Origin: Lytechinus pictus | Taxonomy: Eukaryota > Echinodermata > Echinoidea > Temnopleuroida > Toxopneustidae | Length of the DNA stretch: 64,000 nt | Reading direction: 5' to 3' | Assembly: GCF_037042905.1 (NCBI RefSeq) | Contig: NC_087247.1 | Coordinates: 58,675,920 to 58,739,919, forward strand | Shown: positions 33,578-45,785 of the stretch, piece by piece | How the letters are laid out: each line of letters begins with the position of its first letter | How positions within the stretch are numbered: the stretch's first letter is position 1 | The notes under the pieces: model-generated | The model's database searches: none | What the model was told of the DNA's origin: nothing | Seen by the model: only the letters and a program-made list of their open reading frames with translations | Position numbers and translations under genes: made by a program

Positions 33578-35746
33578 TTAATCAAAAAGGGCTGATAGTG
33601 CTGCCATGATCTCGGGTGATTCAGTCGGAGGAACTTCATCAATGGTATTAGGATCAATAGTACGCACACTCTCCCTGACACTATTACAAGGTGGCATCTT
33701 CCTTGTGGCTTTCTTGCACTTGTACTTGAGTTTCCTGGGTTTTAGATCCTTGCATTGTTCTGGACATGTCCAGGCAGCGAGACCCATCTCAGAAAACTTC
33801 ATCAGTTGCCAGTTGTACTCTCTCTGACGGAAGCATTCCTCATAGGCTTCTTCACCTTCCCATCCACAAATACCATTCTTTTGATGGACGCAATAGGCAT
33901 GTTTGGTCTCGCAGTCTTCGCTGCCGTAAGTGACAGAAGCAAGAGGGTTGAAAAAGCACTGATTTTTGCTCCATAGACCTGAGCTCATTTCATCAATGAT
34001 CTCATCTCCTCCATAGTAACGTTGGATTGTTGAGCCATACACCTGATAAAGAAAGAATATAATAAATTTATTATACTGATGTTTAAAAAAAGATATGAAA
34101 CTAAATTTATAGTTGAGGTTAAGCAAAAGGTATTTTTTCATATAATTAATATTTATAACTATTTTTTCAAAGACTATTTTGTACACTTTCTGCTCAATTG
34201 CACCAAATCTAGCAATTAAGAACAATTTGTAGAATCTTTCATCTATTTTTTTTCATTTCACATTAAAAGTAATAAGTTTCACTGAATGAACATTGATTAC
34301 ATTTTGACAGAGTAAATGCTTTTTTTGTTGGGATGCCCTCTCTCTCTCATTCTATCTCCCTTAATTTTTCAACTTTCTTCCTCTTTCCCTATAAACTGAT
34401 CTGAATATTGAAATCATATTGTTCCCATACCTTGCAGCTTGAGCATTGTGTCTGATAGAAACCTCTGACTCCTCTTCTCTGTGATGGGGTAAGGTTAGAC
34501 CACCTCTCAACGATTCCACAGGTTGTAACTTCCATCTTCTCTCCTCTCAGCTTAGCTGTAAATAAATTCATTTGTAAAATATGTTTCAGACACATTTCAT
34601 GGTTCAGTAATAAAGCCAACATTGTGAAGGATTTAATTTATAGTTACATTGAATATATAATAGTAGTAATGATATAAATGTCCATTGTTTCTTTTATTCT
34701 ACAAAGGTAGATGACATCTATTTTGTATACAAGATATACCGTATTCATTTCTTGATAATATTTTGGTTCTAACTCTGCAAAATCAATACTTCTGTACTTC
34801 ATTTAAATAGAAAATGGTGATATGATATAATCCAACTTACCACTTATAAGGTATCTGATGCCCATCTCTAGTCTGTTAATGCTACAAACATTCTTAGGTG
34901 AGTAGATAAAGATAGTTGCCCCATCCTTTCCAAAACTATCTTGTCCTTTGAAGACATTCTCCACTTTGACCTTATACTGGACATCATATGCTTCTGATGA
35001 ATAAAGTACTGGCTGGGAGTTGATGTCCACATATTGCCATGATATGATTCTCACCTTGTATACTGTTAAAAGAGAGAAAACATACATATTATTTTGTTAA
35101 ACACGAGATAAATATTCATGTCTGAAAAAAGAAGGTGAAGAGGAGAAAATTTTCACTAGGTAGAACATGCACAACAAAATTTCACTACAAAGCCTTGATA
35201 AAGTAATAATTTGTATATTTTAAGAACTACCTAGAATGAAAGATTATTCTGTTTAAATTTATTGTTTTCCAAACCAGAATGGTGATTATATATTCTCTTC
35301 ATGCTATAGAGTTGTCATCTATGAATGTTTGAAATAATTTAATTCTTTTTCTTCAAATAAAAATTGATAAAAGCCAGCATAACATAAGTACTTAGCTAAT
35401 GTAAGGAATGATATTTAATACACAAACAATAAATATGTTTGCATTTATTTAAGTGTTATTTAATACACAAAACAATAAATATGTTTGCATTTATTTAAGT
35501 GATATTTAATACACAAAACAATCTATATGTTTGCATTTATTTGTTGTTGTTGGTTTGCTCCAATTTAATTTAAAATGTAAAATGAGACAAGTTGTACTCA
35601 CCAAAATCTGCATCACAGAACTTTTGTTGAGGATGTGTAATAGGGCAAGAGGCACAGCTAGCATCAGACACCTTTACAAAGGTTGCTACTTCTAAGAACA
35701 TGATGACAGCACAAAAAAATGTTGCTGAAGATAATAAATAACCCAT
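33578..35746 (-). CDS. TIMP/tensilin-like secreted NTR-domain protein, gene 3 (318 aa)
   Basis: Minus-strand exons are 35602-35746, 34841-35062, 34431-34555 and 33578-34042 (TAA at 33578-33580), phases 1, 1, 0; the joined frame is 318 residues. Residues 1-30 are a signal peptide with likely cleavage before SCASC. N-domain: C31-AS-C34, HPQQKFC44, VYKVRIIS opening exon 2, KVKVENVFKG, IFIYSPKNVC, then EVTTCG, N143-L-T sequon and SQRRGVRGFY...QCSSC at the exon 3 end. The C-terminal domain (exon 4, residues 165-318) has CFFNPL, EDCETKHAYC, GICGWEG, EECF, AAWTCPEQC and a Lys/Arg-rich stretch LKPRKLKYKCKKATRK. A tail of about 33 residues after MPPCNS holds one IDPNTIDEVP motif and ends LSALFD. The CX2C N-terminus, preceded by Ser, differs from the free Cys of classical TIMPs. 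The basic stretch could bind matrix polyanions (inference). Confidence 0.9.
35410..35550. repeat. Three 45-46-bp tandem repeats in gene 3 intron 1
   Basis: TTTAATACACAA(A)ACAAT followed by ATGTTTGCATTTATTT occurs three times with few changes (TAATACACAA at about 35416, 35461 and 35507). Confidence 0.85.
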
Positions 35747-35939
35747 GGTTTTAGAATTGATGCAAATAAACCAAATCCAAATTAGGAAAATTTTGAAGTT
35801 ATTGCTGAAGTTAACTTGAAGAAAGAATTGCTTATGTCCAAGTAAAGTGTTGCAGAATGCCAATTGTTTAGGAGTTTGGTCACTGAGTTTGGCTGGTCAG
35901 AATCAAGTCCTCTGGTCTCTCAATGAATCTCGCTCTAGT

Positions 35940-36025
35940 GCTGAAGTGTTATCTGGTTGGCTACTGAGAGCTAACTGTTGACCAACGGTAGCTCAGCTAT
36001 CCTATTTATGCACACCTCCAGACAC
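35940..36025 (-). promoter_or_regulatory. Gene 3 core promoter block conserved in gene 4
   Basis: On the minus strand ATAAATAG (36002-36009), GTTGGTCAACAGTT and AGCCAACCAG occur in the same order and near-equal spacing upstream of gene 4 (45786-45862). The TATA-like box is about 256 bp upstream of the ATG. TGGTCAACAG lies where a start site or initiator is expected. Confidence 0.55.
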
Positions 36026-37110
36026 ACATTCACGCCTCTTTTGCTCTTCTAGTCAATGAACTTACTCCCCTGTCAGAGCTGACACCTCAGGGTCTACACC
36101 ACCTCACCTGTTGCCAAAGTCTCTTCTCCCGACACTTCCTCCAGAGGGAGGGATGGTAATTGATGGATATAAATTGTGTGGGTTGCTATAGTTTAGACTA
36201 AAACAAGTGCTTCACACTGCCCCTGTGCACTTTCATAGTCTTTCTGGTTATGCTTATTCAGACTTGGCAGAGCATCATCTCTTTGATTTCTGTTTTATTA
36301 CAACACAGTTTGAATGTTTTCCTCGAAATTGATTTCATGATTTAGATCAAATTTCTGTTGACAACACATTTACATTTATTTGAATCAAACGTCATACCAT
36401 TCATGTCAGAAGAGAAAAATGAATCTGTGATTAAAGTATTAAGGTTTACTTTCGTAGACTACTGCACACCAGCATACCATTGGTCCAAGGGGGGGTCTGT
36501 CTACTTTCGGTAAGTCACTATTTTGTGTGTTTGTGTTCTTCCTGTCACCAAGTCAACTTGCTTTTAGCAAGAAAAATAATTTGACCGGATCAAGAAGTAG
36601 GGTCTGTGATTAGCTTTTAAGGAATGCAAGGATTATTTTAGTTCAAATATGTCTGAGTCTATATTTTCATTATTTTTTTCTTCACAAGCCAGCTATGTCT
36701 GAAACTTGACCTAGAGTTGGGTCAGTGTTATTGTTGTAAACTTACACTTGTCATCATCTTTACTCCTTGCCTGAAAGTCTGAAACTATGATTTTGTTGAG
36801 AATAGTCACAAGCTACCAGTCACTTTCTATCATCAGCAGCATGCAAACTTGAGTCACAATTTTACTTGTGTTTAACCTTTAAAAATTCATTCACAAGAAC
36901 CTGATAATTGGCTGAGAAGAATCTCATGTACATTGACTCATAACTTATTTTAATTATATATACATTTTTTTCATCCAGGTTCCAGAAAATATTTGATATT
37001 CAAAATGCTATCAGTATATTTTTGTGAATTTCAATTCACCAAAATGTACTTACATATTCTTATATATATACTTACATATTCTTATATATATATTTATATA
37101 TATATGTAGA

Positions 37111-37267
37111 CATACATCCTACATAAGAGCGAAGTGTATGAATGGTGAATGGGTTTATTCCATTATAATACACATTTAGACGTTTAGTCGAAGGTAGAGG
37201 GCGTTAAAGGGCATTGGGAACATTGAAAGAAGACAAAGAAATTCGCCTTAACTGCAGATGTAGAAAG
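37111..37267. repeat. Dispersed repeat between TA microsatellites, copy 2
   Basis: Same-strand relative of 11283-11431: CATACATCCTAC, GTCGAAGGTAGAGGGCGTTAA and GCAGATGTAGAAA are shared. Flanked by TA tracts and, to the right, by a (TG)n tract at 37291-37308. Confidence 0.75.
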
Positions 37268-37309
37268 ATATATATATATATATATAAGGGTGTGTGTGTG
37301 TGTGTGTGT

Positions 37310-38464
37310 ATATACTTATATAGTTAAATGAGATACCCCTGGTTTTGTTGTCAGAAAATTGTTTAAGCCTCGGAAGCAAAGACCCTGCCACTATTCCTGT
37401 TTTTTTAATGTAAAATCCTTATTTTGCACATATTTCTTTCTTTCCCTGTCTACAGGACTATACATTTTTTTTCTCTGCTCTCTTTCTACCCATTTTCCTG
37501 TTCGCAGTTACTATAATGTATGGGGATTATCTGTCTTCATATCCAAGTTTAACCCATGATAATTTTCATAAGAAAAGGCTAGAATTTCAGCTCATTATGA
37601 GCACCTGTGCAGGTAGACAATACCTTGATGAGATCAGTTGATGATCTTCTTACTCATCTCTTGATACAAAAGTTACTGTAGAAACCACAATAGAAAGTAA
37701 TGCCATCCAACCATCAGAGGTAATAAACCAAAAACACCACAGTGACAAATTCATAATCATGTGAGGATCATCTTCTTTTTTTTTCTTTCTTTTTTTTGCT
37801 GTGTGAAGGTGTTTTCACAGACATCTTTTTTTTTCAGTGTTGATTACAGCAAAGTTGGCTGTATTAGAGGGATAGGAGAGAGAAACAGGCAGACAAACAT
37901 ATAGACAGACATACTAGATGAAACAGATATTTTGGATTGGTTCTAAATCAGAATGTTTATAGTAAAACATGATCAGGATGTCACACTGTTCCTTTTGTTT
38001 CCAACCACTCATGTTGTGTATATCACAGGATCTTATGACCTTCCTGTCTCGACCTTACCCATTAAACTTCTATCATTGAACATTATTTCTAAACTAGAGT
38101 GTTCAGACAGCTCTCAGCTTGGCACCATTTTTCAGTGCATTAGATGGTTTCCACTCAAAATCATCATTTCATATTAAAAAGACTAACATGTAGGCCTACA
38201 ATTCCAAGGTTTTGCTATTATCATGAATTGAATTATTTTAGCAGACATTAAATTATGGAAAAACAGGAATAAAAAAATATTACACTTTCCATTTCTAGAA
38301 AGTGTTCATAGACACTCATCTATCCACCATTGTTATTGAGCAGTTGTGATTGGATAATGCTATAGCATAACTCTGCCTCTCAGCATTAGTAAGACCCTCC
38401 CACCTTTAGAGAAATCACATCCCACTCACTCTACTGTTTCTATATTTGAAATTTCTCTGTCTCG

Positions 38465-38496
<32 letters not shown>

Positions 38497-39169
38497 TTCT
38501 CACCACGACCTACAAATGCTCACACATGCAGTCTCTCTCTCTCCTTTTTCTCCATTTTCTCTGTTTTTCCTGTAGTACTTTCATTTCATATCCATTTAGT
38601 TATCCCCTCTCTACAACTCTTGTCTTCTGTCACTTCCATTTTTTCCCCTTGTCTCGCTCATGCTTTCTTTCTTTTTTCTGATAGACATTTCCATTTCATT
38701 TCCCGTTCCTTTCAAAAGCCGATTTCAGTTTTGGAAGGATCTCAAGCAAGATGAAGTTTATTGTCTTTTGGTTGTCGTAACAAGACATATAAACACACAT
38801 CTAAGATGATGTGATTTTCCCCCTCAATATGACATAGAAAAATATTAAGCAAACAAGTTGTAATATACAATGTACTTGGTCTTTGGTAACAACAATTTGT
38901 AAATAAGGCTAGTTGGGCATCCATGTATATTTATTTGTCTGACAATACATAGGAATATGCAGAGAATGCAGAAGCTAATTACCAAAATATCCACTGAAAA
39001 TCATGAGTAGAATTCTAGATCATCTCGCAAACTTTTCTGTTTTATATTAATTTTATGGCAGAAATTAATCTCTATAATTTAGCAGTTTGTGTTCAATATT
39101 CTTTTCAATGCCAGCATTTTATATCAGCTTTAACTAAATTAAAAATAATTCACTTGTTGAAATATTTTT
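37310..39169. other. Intergenic between genes 3 and 4, with CT-rich tracts
   Basis: No gene supported. CT-rich simple sequence at about 38450-38720 generates a Ser/Leu-rich frame that I reject as coding. Confidence 0.4.
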
Positions 39170-40786
39170 TAGCTCATCCGACCCGAAGGGCCCGATGAGC
39201 TTATGCAATGGCGTGGCGTCCGTCCTCCCTCGTCTGTCGTCCGTCCACAATTTCAAAATGCTTCACCATTTCAATTCTGTTGCTTTATTTGATAGTACTA
39301 GGTGGGGGATTCAAAACTTCTGCACAGAATTTTGAAACTCATTAAATATGCTAATTTGTGCGCATTTTTCAAAATTCACAAAAAATGCTTCTTCTTTATT
39401 TGTTGACCGATTTTGAATTTTTTGCTTCCATCTGGTAGAGCTTCATGAGGTTCACCAAAATTATACACAGAATTTTGAAATTTTGACTAGAACAATTTTT
39501 ATGCGAAATTAATTTATGCATATTTTAAAAATTCACATAAAATGCTTCTTTATTTGTTGACCGATTTTGATTTTTTTTCTTCCATTTGGTAGAGCCTCAT
39601 GAGGTTCACCAAAATTCTATAAAGAATTTTTAAATTTGGAGTAGAAAATTATTTATGCTAATTTATGCGAAATTCATAAATCACAGAAAATGCCTCTTCT
39701 TTATTTGTTGACTGAATTTCAAAATGCTTTCTTCTTCGTCATTACAAGTCTGATTTTAATTCTGTTTGCTTTATATAATAGCACTAGGTGGGGGATTCAA
39801 AACTTCTACACAAAATTTTGAAACTCATTAAATATGCTAATTTGTGCGCATTTTTCAAAATTCACAAAAATGCTTCTTCTTTATTTGTTGACCGATTTAG
39901 AATTTTTTGCTTCCATCTGGTAGAGCTTCATGAGGTTTACCAAAATTATACACAGAATTTTGAAATTTTGACTTGAACAATTTTTATGCTAATCTATGCG
40001 AAATTAATTTATGTATATTTTTAAAAATTCACATAAAATGCTTCTTTATTTGTTGACCGATTTTGATTTTTTTTTCTTCCATCTGGTAGAGCCTCATGAG
40101 GTTCACCAAACTTCTACACAGATTTTTTTTATTTGGAGTAGAAAATTATTTATGGTAATTTATGCAAAATTTATTCATAAATCACAGAAAATGCCTCTTC
40201 TTTATTTGTTGACTGATTTAGATTTGTTTTCTTCCATCTGGTAGAGCTGCATGAGGTTCACCAAACTTGTACACAAAATTTTGAAATTTTGTCTAGAAAA
40301 TTATGCTAATTTATGCAAAATTTATTCATAAATCCAAAAAAAAAATTCTTCTTCATTTGTTGATCAATTTCAATTTTGTTTGCTTTATATGAAAGCTTGA
40401 GCTGGTGATACAAAATTTCAACACAGAATTTTGAAAGCCCTGAAATATGCTAATTCATATATTTTCAAAACTCACAAAAAAATACTTATTTATTTGTTGA
40501 TTGATTTTGATTATTTTTGTTCCATCTGAGAGCTGCATGAGGTTCACCAAAGTTCTACAAAGAGTTAAGAAATTTTGACTAGAAAATTATTTATGCTTAA
40601 TTTATATGAAATTTATTCATAGATCACAAAAAATGCTTCTATGTCATTTCTTCATCTATTTCAATTCTATATCCTCAATTTATGTCACCAATATAATTCA
40701 CTACAAGTGTCAACTGGGCTGAAATTAAAATTTTGTTAAATTTTGTTGCGAGATGGCGGATGAGCTCCACATCATTGATGTGCTAG
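39170..40786 (+). mobile_element. Helitron-like non-autonomous element, 1.6-kb copy
   Basis: The left end is a hairpin, AGCTCATCCG...CGATGAGCT. The right end is GCGGATGAGCT, then the perfect stem-loop CACATCATTGATGTG and CTAG immediately before TT. Between them are repeated units of about 155-165 bp, with landmarks TTTATTTGTTGACCGATTT, TCCATCTGGTAGAGC and TCATGAGGTTCACCAAA, plus a higher-order duplication (39280-39450 versus 39760-39930). The 3' stem-loop plus CTAG|T fits Helitron/Helentron termini. The same family recurs at 56770-57287. Confidence 0.7.
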
Positions 40787-40864
40787 TTTAGACTTCTTAC
40801 CCCATCTCATTCACTCTGATTAACATAGAAAAAGAAGAAGAAGAGGGGTATGGGAATGCTTGCC

Positions 40865-40890
40865 CCCCCCCCCCTCTCTCTCTCTCTCCC
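40865..40890. repeat. Poly-C and CT simple repeat
   Basis: C run followed by (TC)n. Confidence 0.9.
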
Positions 40891-41228
40891 TGTTCCCAAC
40901 CTCTGTATCCATCATTTCATATGAAAAAAATATGTTTTCAGTTGGGAGCTGTTTTACTTATTTTTTTTTCCTCTCCATATGCCCTTCTCTATGTCACTTT
41001 TTATATCCTATTCACATGTTTTTCTAATACTTTTCAACTTTTCATTATTTTCATTTCATTGCTTAAATTATATAAACACAATTATTTGCTAGTTTTGATA
41101 CATTTGTCTTAGATTAGAACAAAGTATTTTTTTGTGAACCCCTTGCTGATGAAATTTATTTTATTTCTTTATATATTTGTATGGGGGGATGTGGCCCCCA
41201 CCCCCTTGTTTCTCTCTCTCTCTTTCTA

Positions 41229-41615
41229 CACACTTAAAAAAACAGGTTCAAATTTGCGCCTTTAAAGGTGCAGACCTGGGGCCCGTCTTACAAAGAGTTG
41301 CGATTGATCGCAACTATGGAAAGCCAGCAAAGTCAACATAAAATACATGTTTGTTCCAAAAAAATTCTAGATATGAACGTATATCCATAAATTCATTGAT
41401 TTCTTGACAATTTGGTGTGTTCTCCTTTATTATACAAAGGACATTTTGCACATTTCCTGTAGAAAAAATCATGTCACTGATTGATTTCCATAGAGTTACA
41501 ATTGATTGGATTGATTGTAACTCTTTGTAAGGTGGGTCTCAAATGTCACACTGGGAGCACCTTGCACCTCTCTGAAGGAGGTTGCACCTTTCTTGCACCC
41601 CTATCTCTTAGTGTG
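41229..41615. mobile_element. Outer MITE with CACACTTA ends, containing a second MITE
   Basis: The left end CACACTTA is matched by TTAGTGTG at the right. The interior has mirrored GCACC/GGTGC strings (CCTTTAAAGGTGCAGACCTGG; GGAGCACCTTGCACC). It is interrupted by the inner element at about 41279-41540. Confidence 0.6.
41279..41540. mobile_element. Inner MITE nested in the CACACTTA element
   Basis: GGGGCCCGTCTTACAAAGAG at the left pairs with CTCTTTGTAAGGTGGGTCTC at the right. The arms extend through GTTGCGATTGAT / ATTGATTGTAAC, with related strings just inside. Confidence 0.7.
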
Positions 41616-41619
41616 TTTT

Positions 41620-43182
41620 TCTTTTCTATTATTTTGCCTTTCTTAATACATTCCTACCTTCCTCTTGTTTTCCTTCGCTTTCAGTTCACTAGTCTATACC
41701 CTTCTCTCTCTTTCTCTTTCCTTCTACCAATCTCAATCTCCATCTCTCACTCTCTTTCTATTTTACTAATTATATCTTTCTATTTCTCTGAAATTCCATA
41801 TATGTTTATCTGCACATAATTAACAAATGTAATATTATTGTCACAAACTGTTTAAAACAATGCCTTGTACATTGAATTGATTTCATTTCAAAACAAAAAT
41901 TTAAGTTTAATCACCTAATTCAATGAAGGTTTCATAAATGAAATCAACATATTACATCCAGCTGCCAGATGGTGAAGTCTTAATGATTACATAAATAGAA
42001 TACAATGAAAGAAACATTTGAAATAATTATGTTGAATATTCATTTGATTAAGAATAACCAATATCTACATCTGAATCCAGTTGGAAACAACATATGTTGT
42101 AAATTAGAATGAAAGACAAAGTATCGATACTGAATATTGCCTCTATAACATTGCTTCACTATGACATACTTTACAAATATAACTGATTAATTGACATCAT
42201 GTTGCTTTTGCAAGGTAATTATTAAGTGAAATATTAAATGTTATAGCATTAGTGCTGTATACAATTTCCGTCCATCTAATCTTTAATTTAAAAATTATTC
42301 CGTCCTTCATCTTTTGTAGTGTTGAACATTCAAATAATATGGTAATACAAGTATATATTGTTGTGTTGGTACAGAAACGCCCTTATGCAATGCACTTATG
42401 TGTGAAAGTGTGGTGTTAAGGGTGTTCTTGCACCGGCACAACGATATGATGTTCAATATTTTGTCTTGTATGTATTCGTGAGTTTCTTTCTATCTACCTC
42501 TTGAGTATGATGTGCTACATAAAGGAATTGTATTATTTGTTATGTATATAGACAGTAGTAATTGTGTTATGAATATACTTTCCATTAATACTGATCAATA
42601 GTTTACATAGCAGATAATTGAAAATCAATGTATTGGATGAAAATACTCATCAGTTTTCCTATATCAGCATCTTTAAAGTTAAATTGTATATATTTTTAAG
42701 AGTAAAAGGAGAGAACATATAAATACATTACATTCATTTTTTTTTTGCAAGGATTTGATTCTGTACAAATATTTATCATCATTTAGTTTCAGTTAATCTC
42801 TCTTTTTAATGCATGGTAGACAAACCCACATGTCATTCTATAATTTCACAAACCACTGGAATCCATTTTGTGTTTTTTTTTGTGCAAAAGATCCATGCTT
42901 GTTTCTGTACATAGAAGGGCAATTTTGTATTTAAAAAAAAAGAGACAAAAATATCCCTTACACACATGTAAATATATAAAACACAACATTAAAAAAAATG
43001 CAAATATCTAGAAAGTTATGACATTGAATGACAGATTATCATACAAACATTCAGTAATGCTGCTTTTGGTAGTCCATTTGATCTTGATTGTGCATTCCAA
43101 AACCATTTTCAGAATGAGATTAGACAAAACTAATCCATGGCAAAGTTTTATATGTGATTCAGTCCAGAAAAATGACACCTGT
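41620..43182 (-). other. Gene 4 downstream region
   Basis: AT-rich, no further gene. Probably contains the gene 4 3' UTR; no single poly(A) signal stands out. Confidence 0.35.
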
Positions 43183-45610
43183 CTAATCTTCATAAAGCAT
43201 AGCTGAAAGAACACCTGAAACTATTGAAGATCTTGATGCAGGAACTTCTTGGATCACATTGGGATTAACAGTCATTGGATTTTCTTGTAGTGAATTGGGT
43301 TGGACAGTAATGCGCTCTTCAGGAACTACTGTGCGGATGGCATTAGGAGTAAACTCTCTGACAGTATCCCCAGAGTTGCAGGGAGGCATCTTCCTTGTGG
43401 CTTTCTTGCACTTAAATCTGAGTTTCCTGGGTTTAAGGTTCTTGCACTGCTCAGGACAGGTCCAGGCAGCAAGTCCAATCTGACCAAACTTCATCAGTTG
43501 CCAGTTGTACTCTCTTTCTTGGAAGCATTTATCATATGCATTACCTCCTTCCCAGGTGCATACCCCATTCTCTTGACGCATGCAGTAGGCATACTTGGTC
43601 TCACAGTCTTCACTGCCATGAGTCAGAGAAGCAATAGGGTTGAAGAAGCAACGCTCGCGACTCCAAAGACCAGAGCTCATTGGATCCATTGCATCCTTGC
43701 CGAAGAGACGCTGAATTGATGTTCCATATACCTGAACAAACAAGAAAATAAGGGAATGACAAGTTAATACAAGTTCATGGACACCCCTTTCCCCAAGTTT
43801 CTAGAACAATCCCTCCAAAAGATTCATATAATGAAGGTGTTTGAACTTGAGTTGTATCGCTTCTTAGTCTAAGACATACCAGAATCTAAAGTATATCATT
43901 AATGTTTTTTCTGAAAGTGCCTCAATGCTTTGATTTAGATGACTAGATGGTGATTTGAACCCATAATAAAAAGAATTTCAGGAATATTGTTTTATTCAAA
44001 GTAAAATATGAAAAGCATTGTTGTTGTCCAAAGAATTAGAAAAAAAACCAACTTTGAAATAAAATTTGTTTAAAAATACTCATCCAATTTGTCAAATCTA
44101 ATGTACCTGCAAACGTCAATTTCATGGCAAGATTGCGATCAAATTCAGGCAGGTCATTGTTTGGTGTATTCTACTCATTTTCTCCTCTAAATTAAATATT
44201 GATATGTTATAAACCCTACCTTGCATCCTGAACATTGTGACTGGTAGAAACCTCTCACTCCTCTCCTCTGTGATGGGGAAAGGTTGGTCCACTTCTCAAC
44301 AATACCACAGGTTGTCACCTCCATCTTGTCTCCTTTCATATTCCCTGAAACAATCCAAAATAGATCAAATGATCATCATTCACTTATATCAAACTCAAAC
44401 TTTAATGTAGTAATAATTTTTAAGTCAGAAAAGTCCATAAAGTGTTTTCAAGCTATGCCTTGACTTGATAAATGTATTGCATTTTCATATTTACTCTATA
44501 TTATATTAAGTAGTCAAGCAAACATTTATTCAAAAGGAGATTTAACTGAAAATATCATAATGCATTAATAATTGAATAAAGCTAAATGTTCAATATTTTG
44601 AATATAAATTATATGAAATTCTTTAACAAAAAATGAGCTATTGAAATAATTATTTTCAAAATTAACATTATGAATTATCATAAATACCTAAGTACTGTGT
44701 GTGCATCTTTTCAAAATTCAATCTTATTAAGCTCTTTCATTGAGGAAATGTTTTCACAGTTCAAATTTGCATTTTTTTTTTTTTAAAGTGAAATCCATAT
44801 TTTGAACTTACCACTAATTAGGTATCTGATGCCCATCTCTAGTTTGTCAATGTTACAAACATTCTTAGGTGAGTAGATGAAGACAGTTTGACCTTCTTTT
44901 CCTGTCTGGTCTTCTCCTTTAAAAACATTCTCAACCTTGACTTTATACTGGACATCATAGGCTTGTGATGCATAGAGTACAGGTTCCTTATTACTGTTGA
45001 CATACTGCATTGATATCGTTCTCACCTTGAATACTGTAGATAAAGACACAGGGGAAGAAAATGTCATTTAATAGAATTTTCATACCAGAGTGAGTATTTG
45101 TTTGCTCTTGAATGCACTACCGAATCTATTTTGTATTTTGAAATGGATATTTCTCTCAATAATGATAATGATAATAATGATAATGATGGTAATAATTGTA
45201 ATGGTAATAATTGCAATGATATTCTGCTTTTATATAACACTTTATACATCTGGTAGAGCAGTGAATATTTTGGATTTAAATATTCTTTTTCTTAACAAAG
45301 AGAAACCAAATATAATGGGATTATGAAACTCCTAGAATTCTCAGATAGAAAATAATATAAAAGTGGAAAGTACAATAACGGAAAACAAAAGTGTAATATT
45401 TAGAAGGAAATTTGACGATTGAGGTATGATCAGTTTATTCTAACGTACGGTAAGAGCAATAAACTTACCAAATGTTGATTGGCAGAACTTTTGTTGTGGA
45501 TGCGTGATGGGGCAAGATGCACAACTTGCTGAAACCATGGAGATATTTACTAGCCCCAAGAGCACAATGATAAAGCACACATAAATCCTTGGCGAAGCCA
45601 AAACAGCCAT
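43183..45610 (-). CDS. TIMP/tensilin-like secreted NTR-domain protein, gene 4 (345 aa)
   Basis: Minus-strand exons are 45469-45610, 44812-45033, 44220-44344 and 43183-43731 (TAG at 43183-43185), phases 1, 1, 0; the joined frame is 345 residues. The signal peptide is residues 1-28/29 (VCFIIVLLGLV core, cleavage near MVSA|S). N-domain: C30-AS-C33, HPQQKFC43, VFKVRTIS, KVKVENVFKG, VFIYSPKNVC, EVTTCG, N142-L-S sequon, SQRRGVRGFY, QCSGC. The C-terminal domain in exon 4 has ERCFFNPI, EDCETKYAYC, GVCTWEG, DKCF, AAWTCPEQC and a basic LKPRKLRFKCKKATRK stretch. The longest tail in the array follows MPPCNS. It is about 60 residues with three imperfect repeats around TPNAI, QPNSL and NPNVI, each followed by a VP or NP, ending LSAMLYED. 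It is the closest paralog of gene 3. All cysteines of the fold are present; the CX2C start argues against classical MMP inhibition. Confidence 0.9.
45161..45225. repeat. AATGAT-type microsatellite in gene 4 intron 1
   Basis: Imperfect (AATGAT/AATAAT)n tract. Confidence 0.85.
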
Positions 45611-45785
45611 AATTTATTCAAAAGTTTTAAAATGAGACAAGTCCAAGTTTTGTAGAAGTGACCTTCTTGAAGTAGCTGTGAGATGCTGAAGTCAATTTGA
45701 TCTGGAATCTGCTGGCAAAACTCCTATATAGCCCCTTGAAAAAAGTTAGATGACTAATGTTACTTGTGAATGAGTTTCACTGTTG

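Noticed and set aside
33606-33976. Plus-strand frames opposite gene 3 exon 4
   Set aside because: Antisense shadows of a well-supported exon.
43300-43719. 139-codon plus-strand frame
   Set aside because: Antisense shadow of gene 4 exon 4; the minus frame has the conserved cysteines and splice site.
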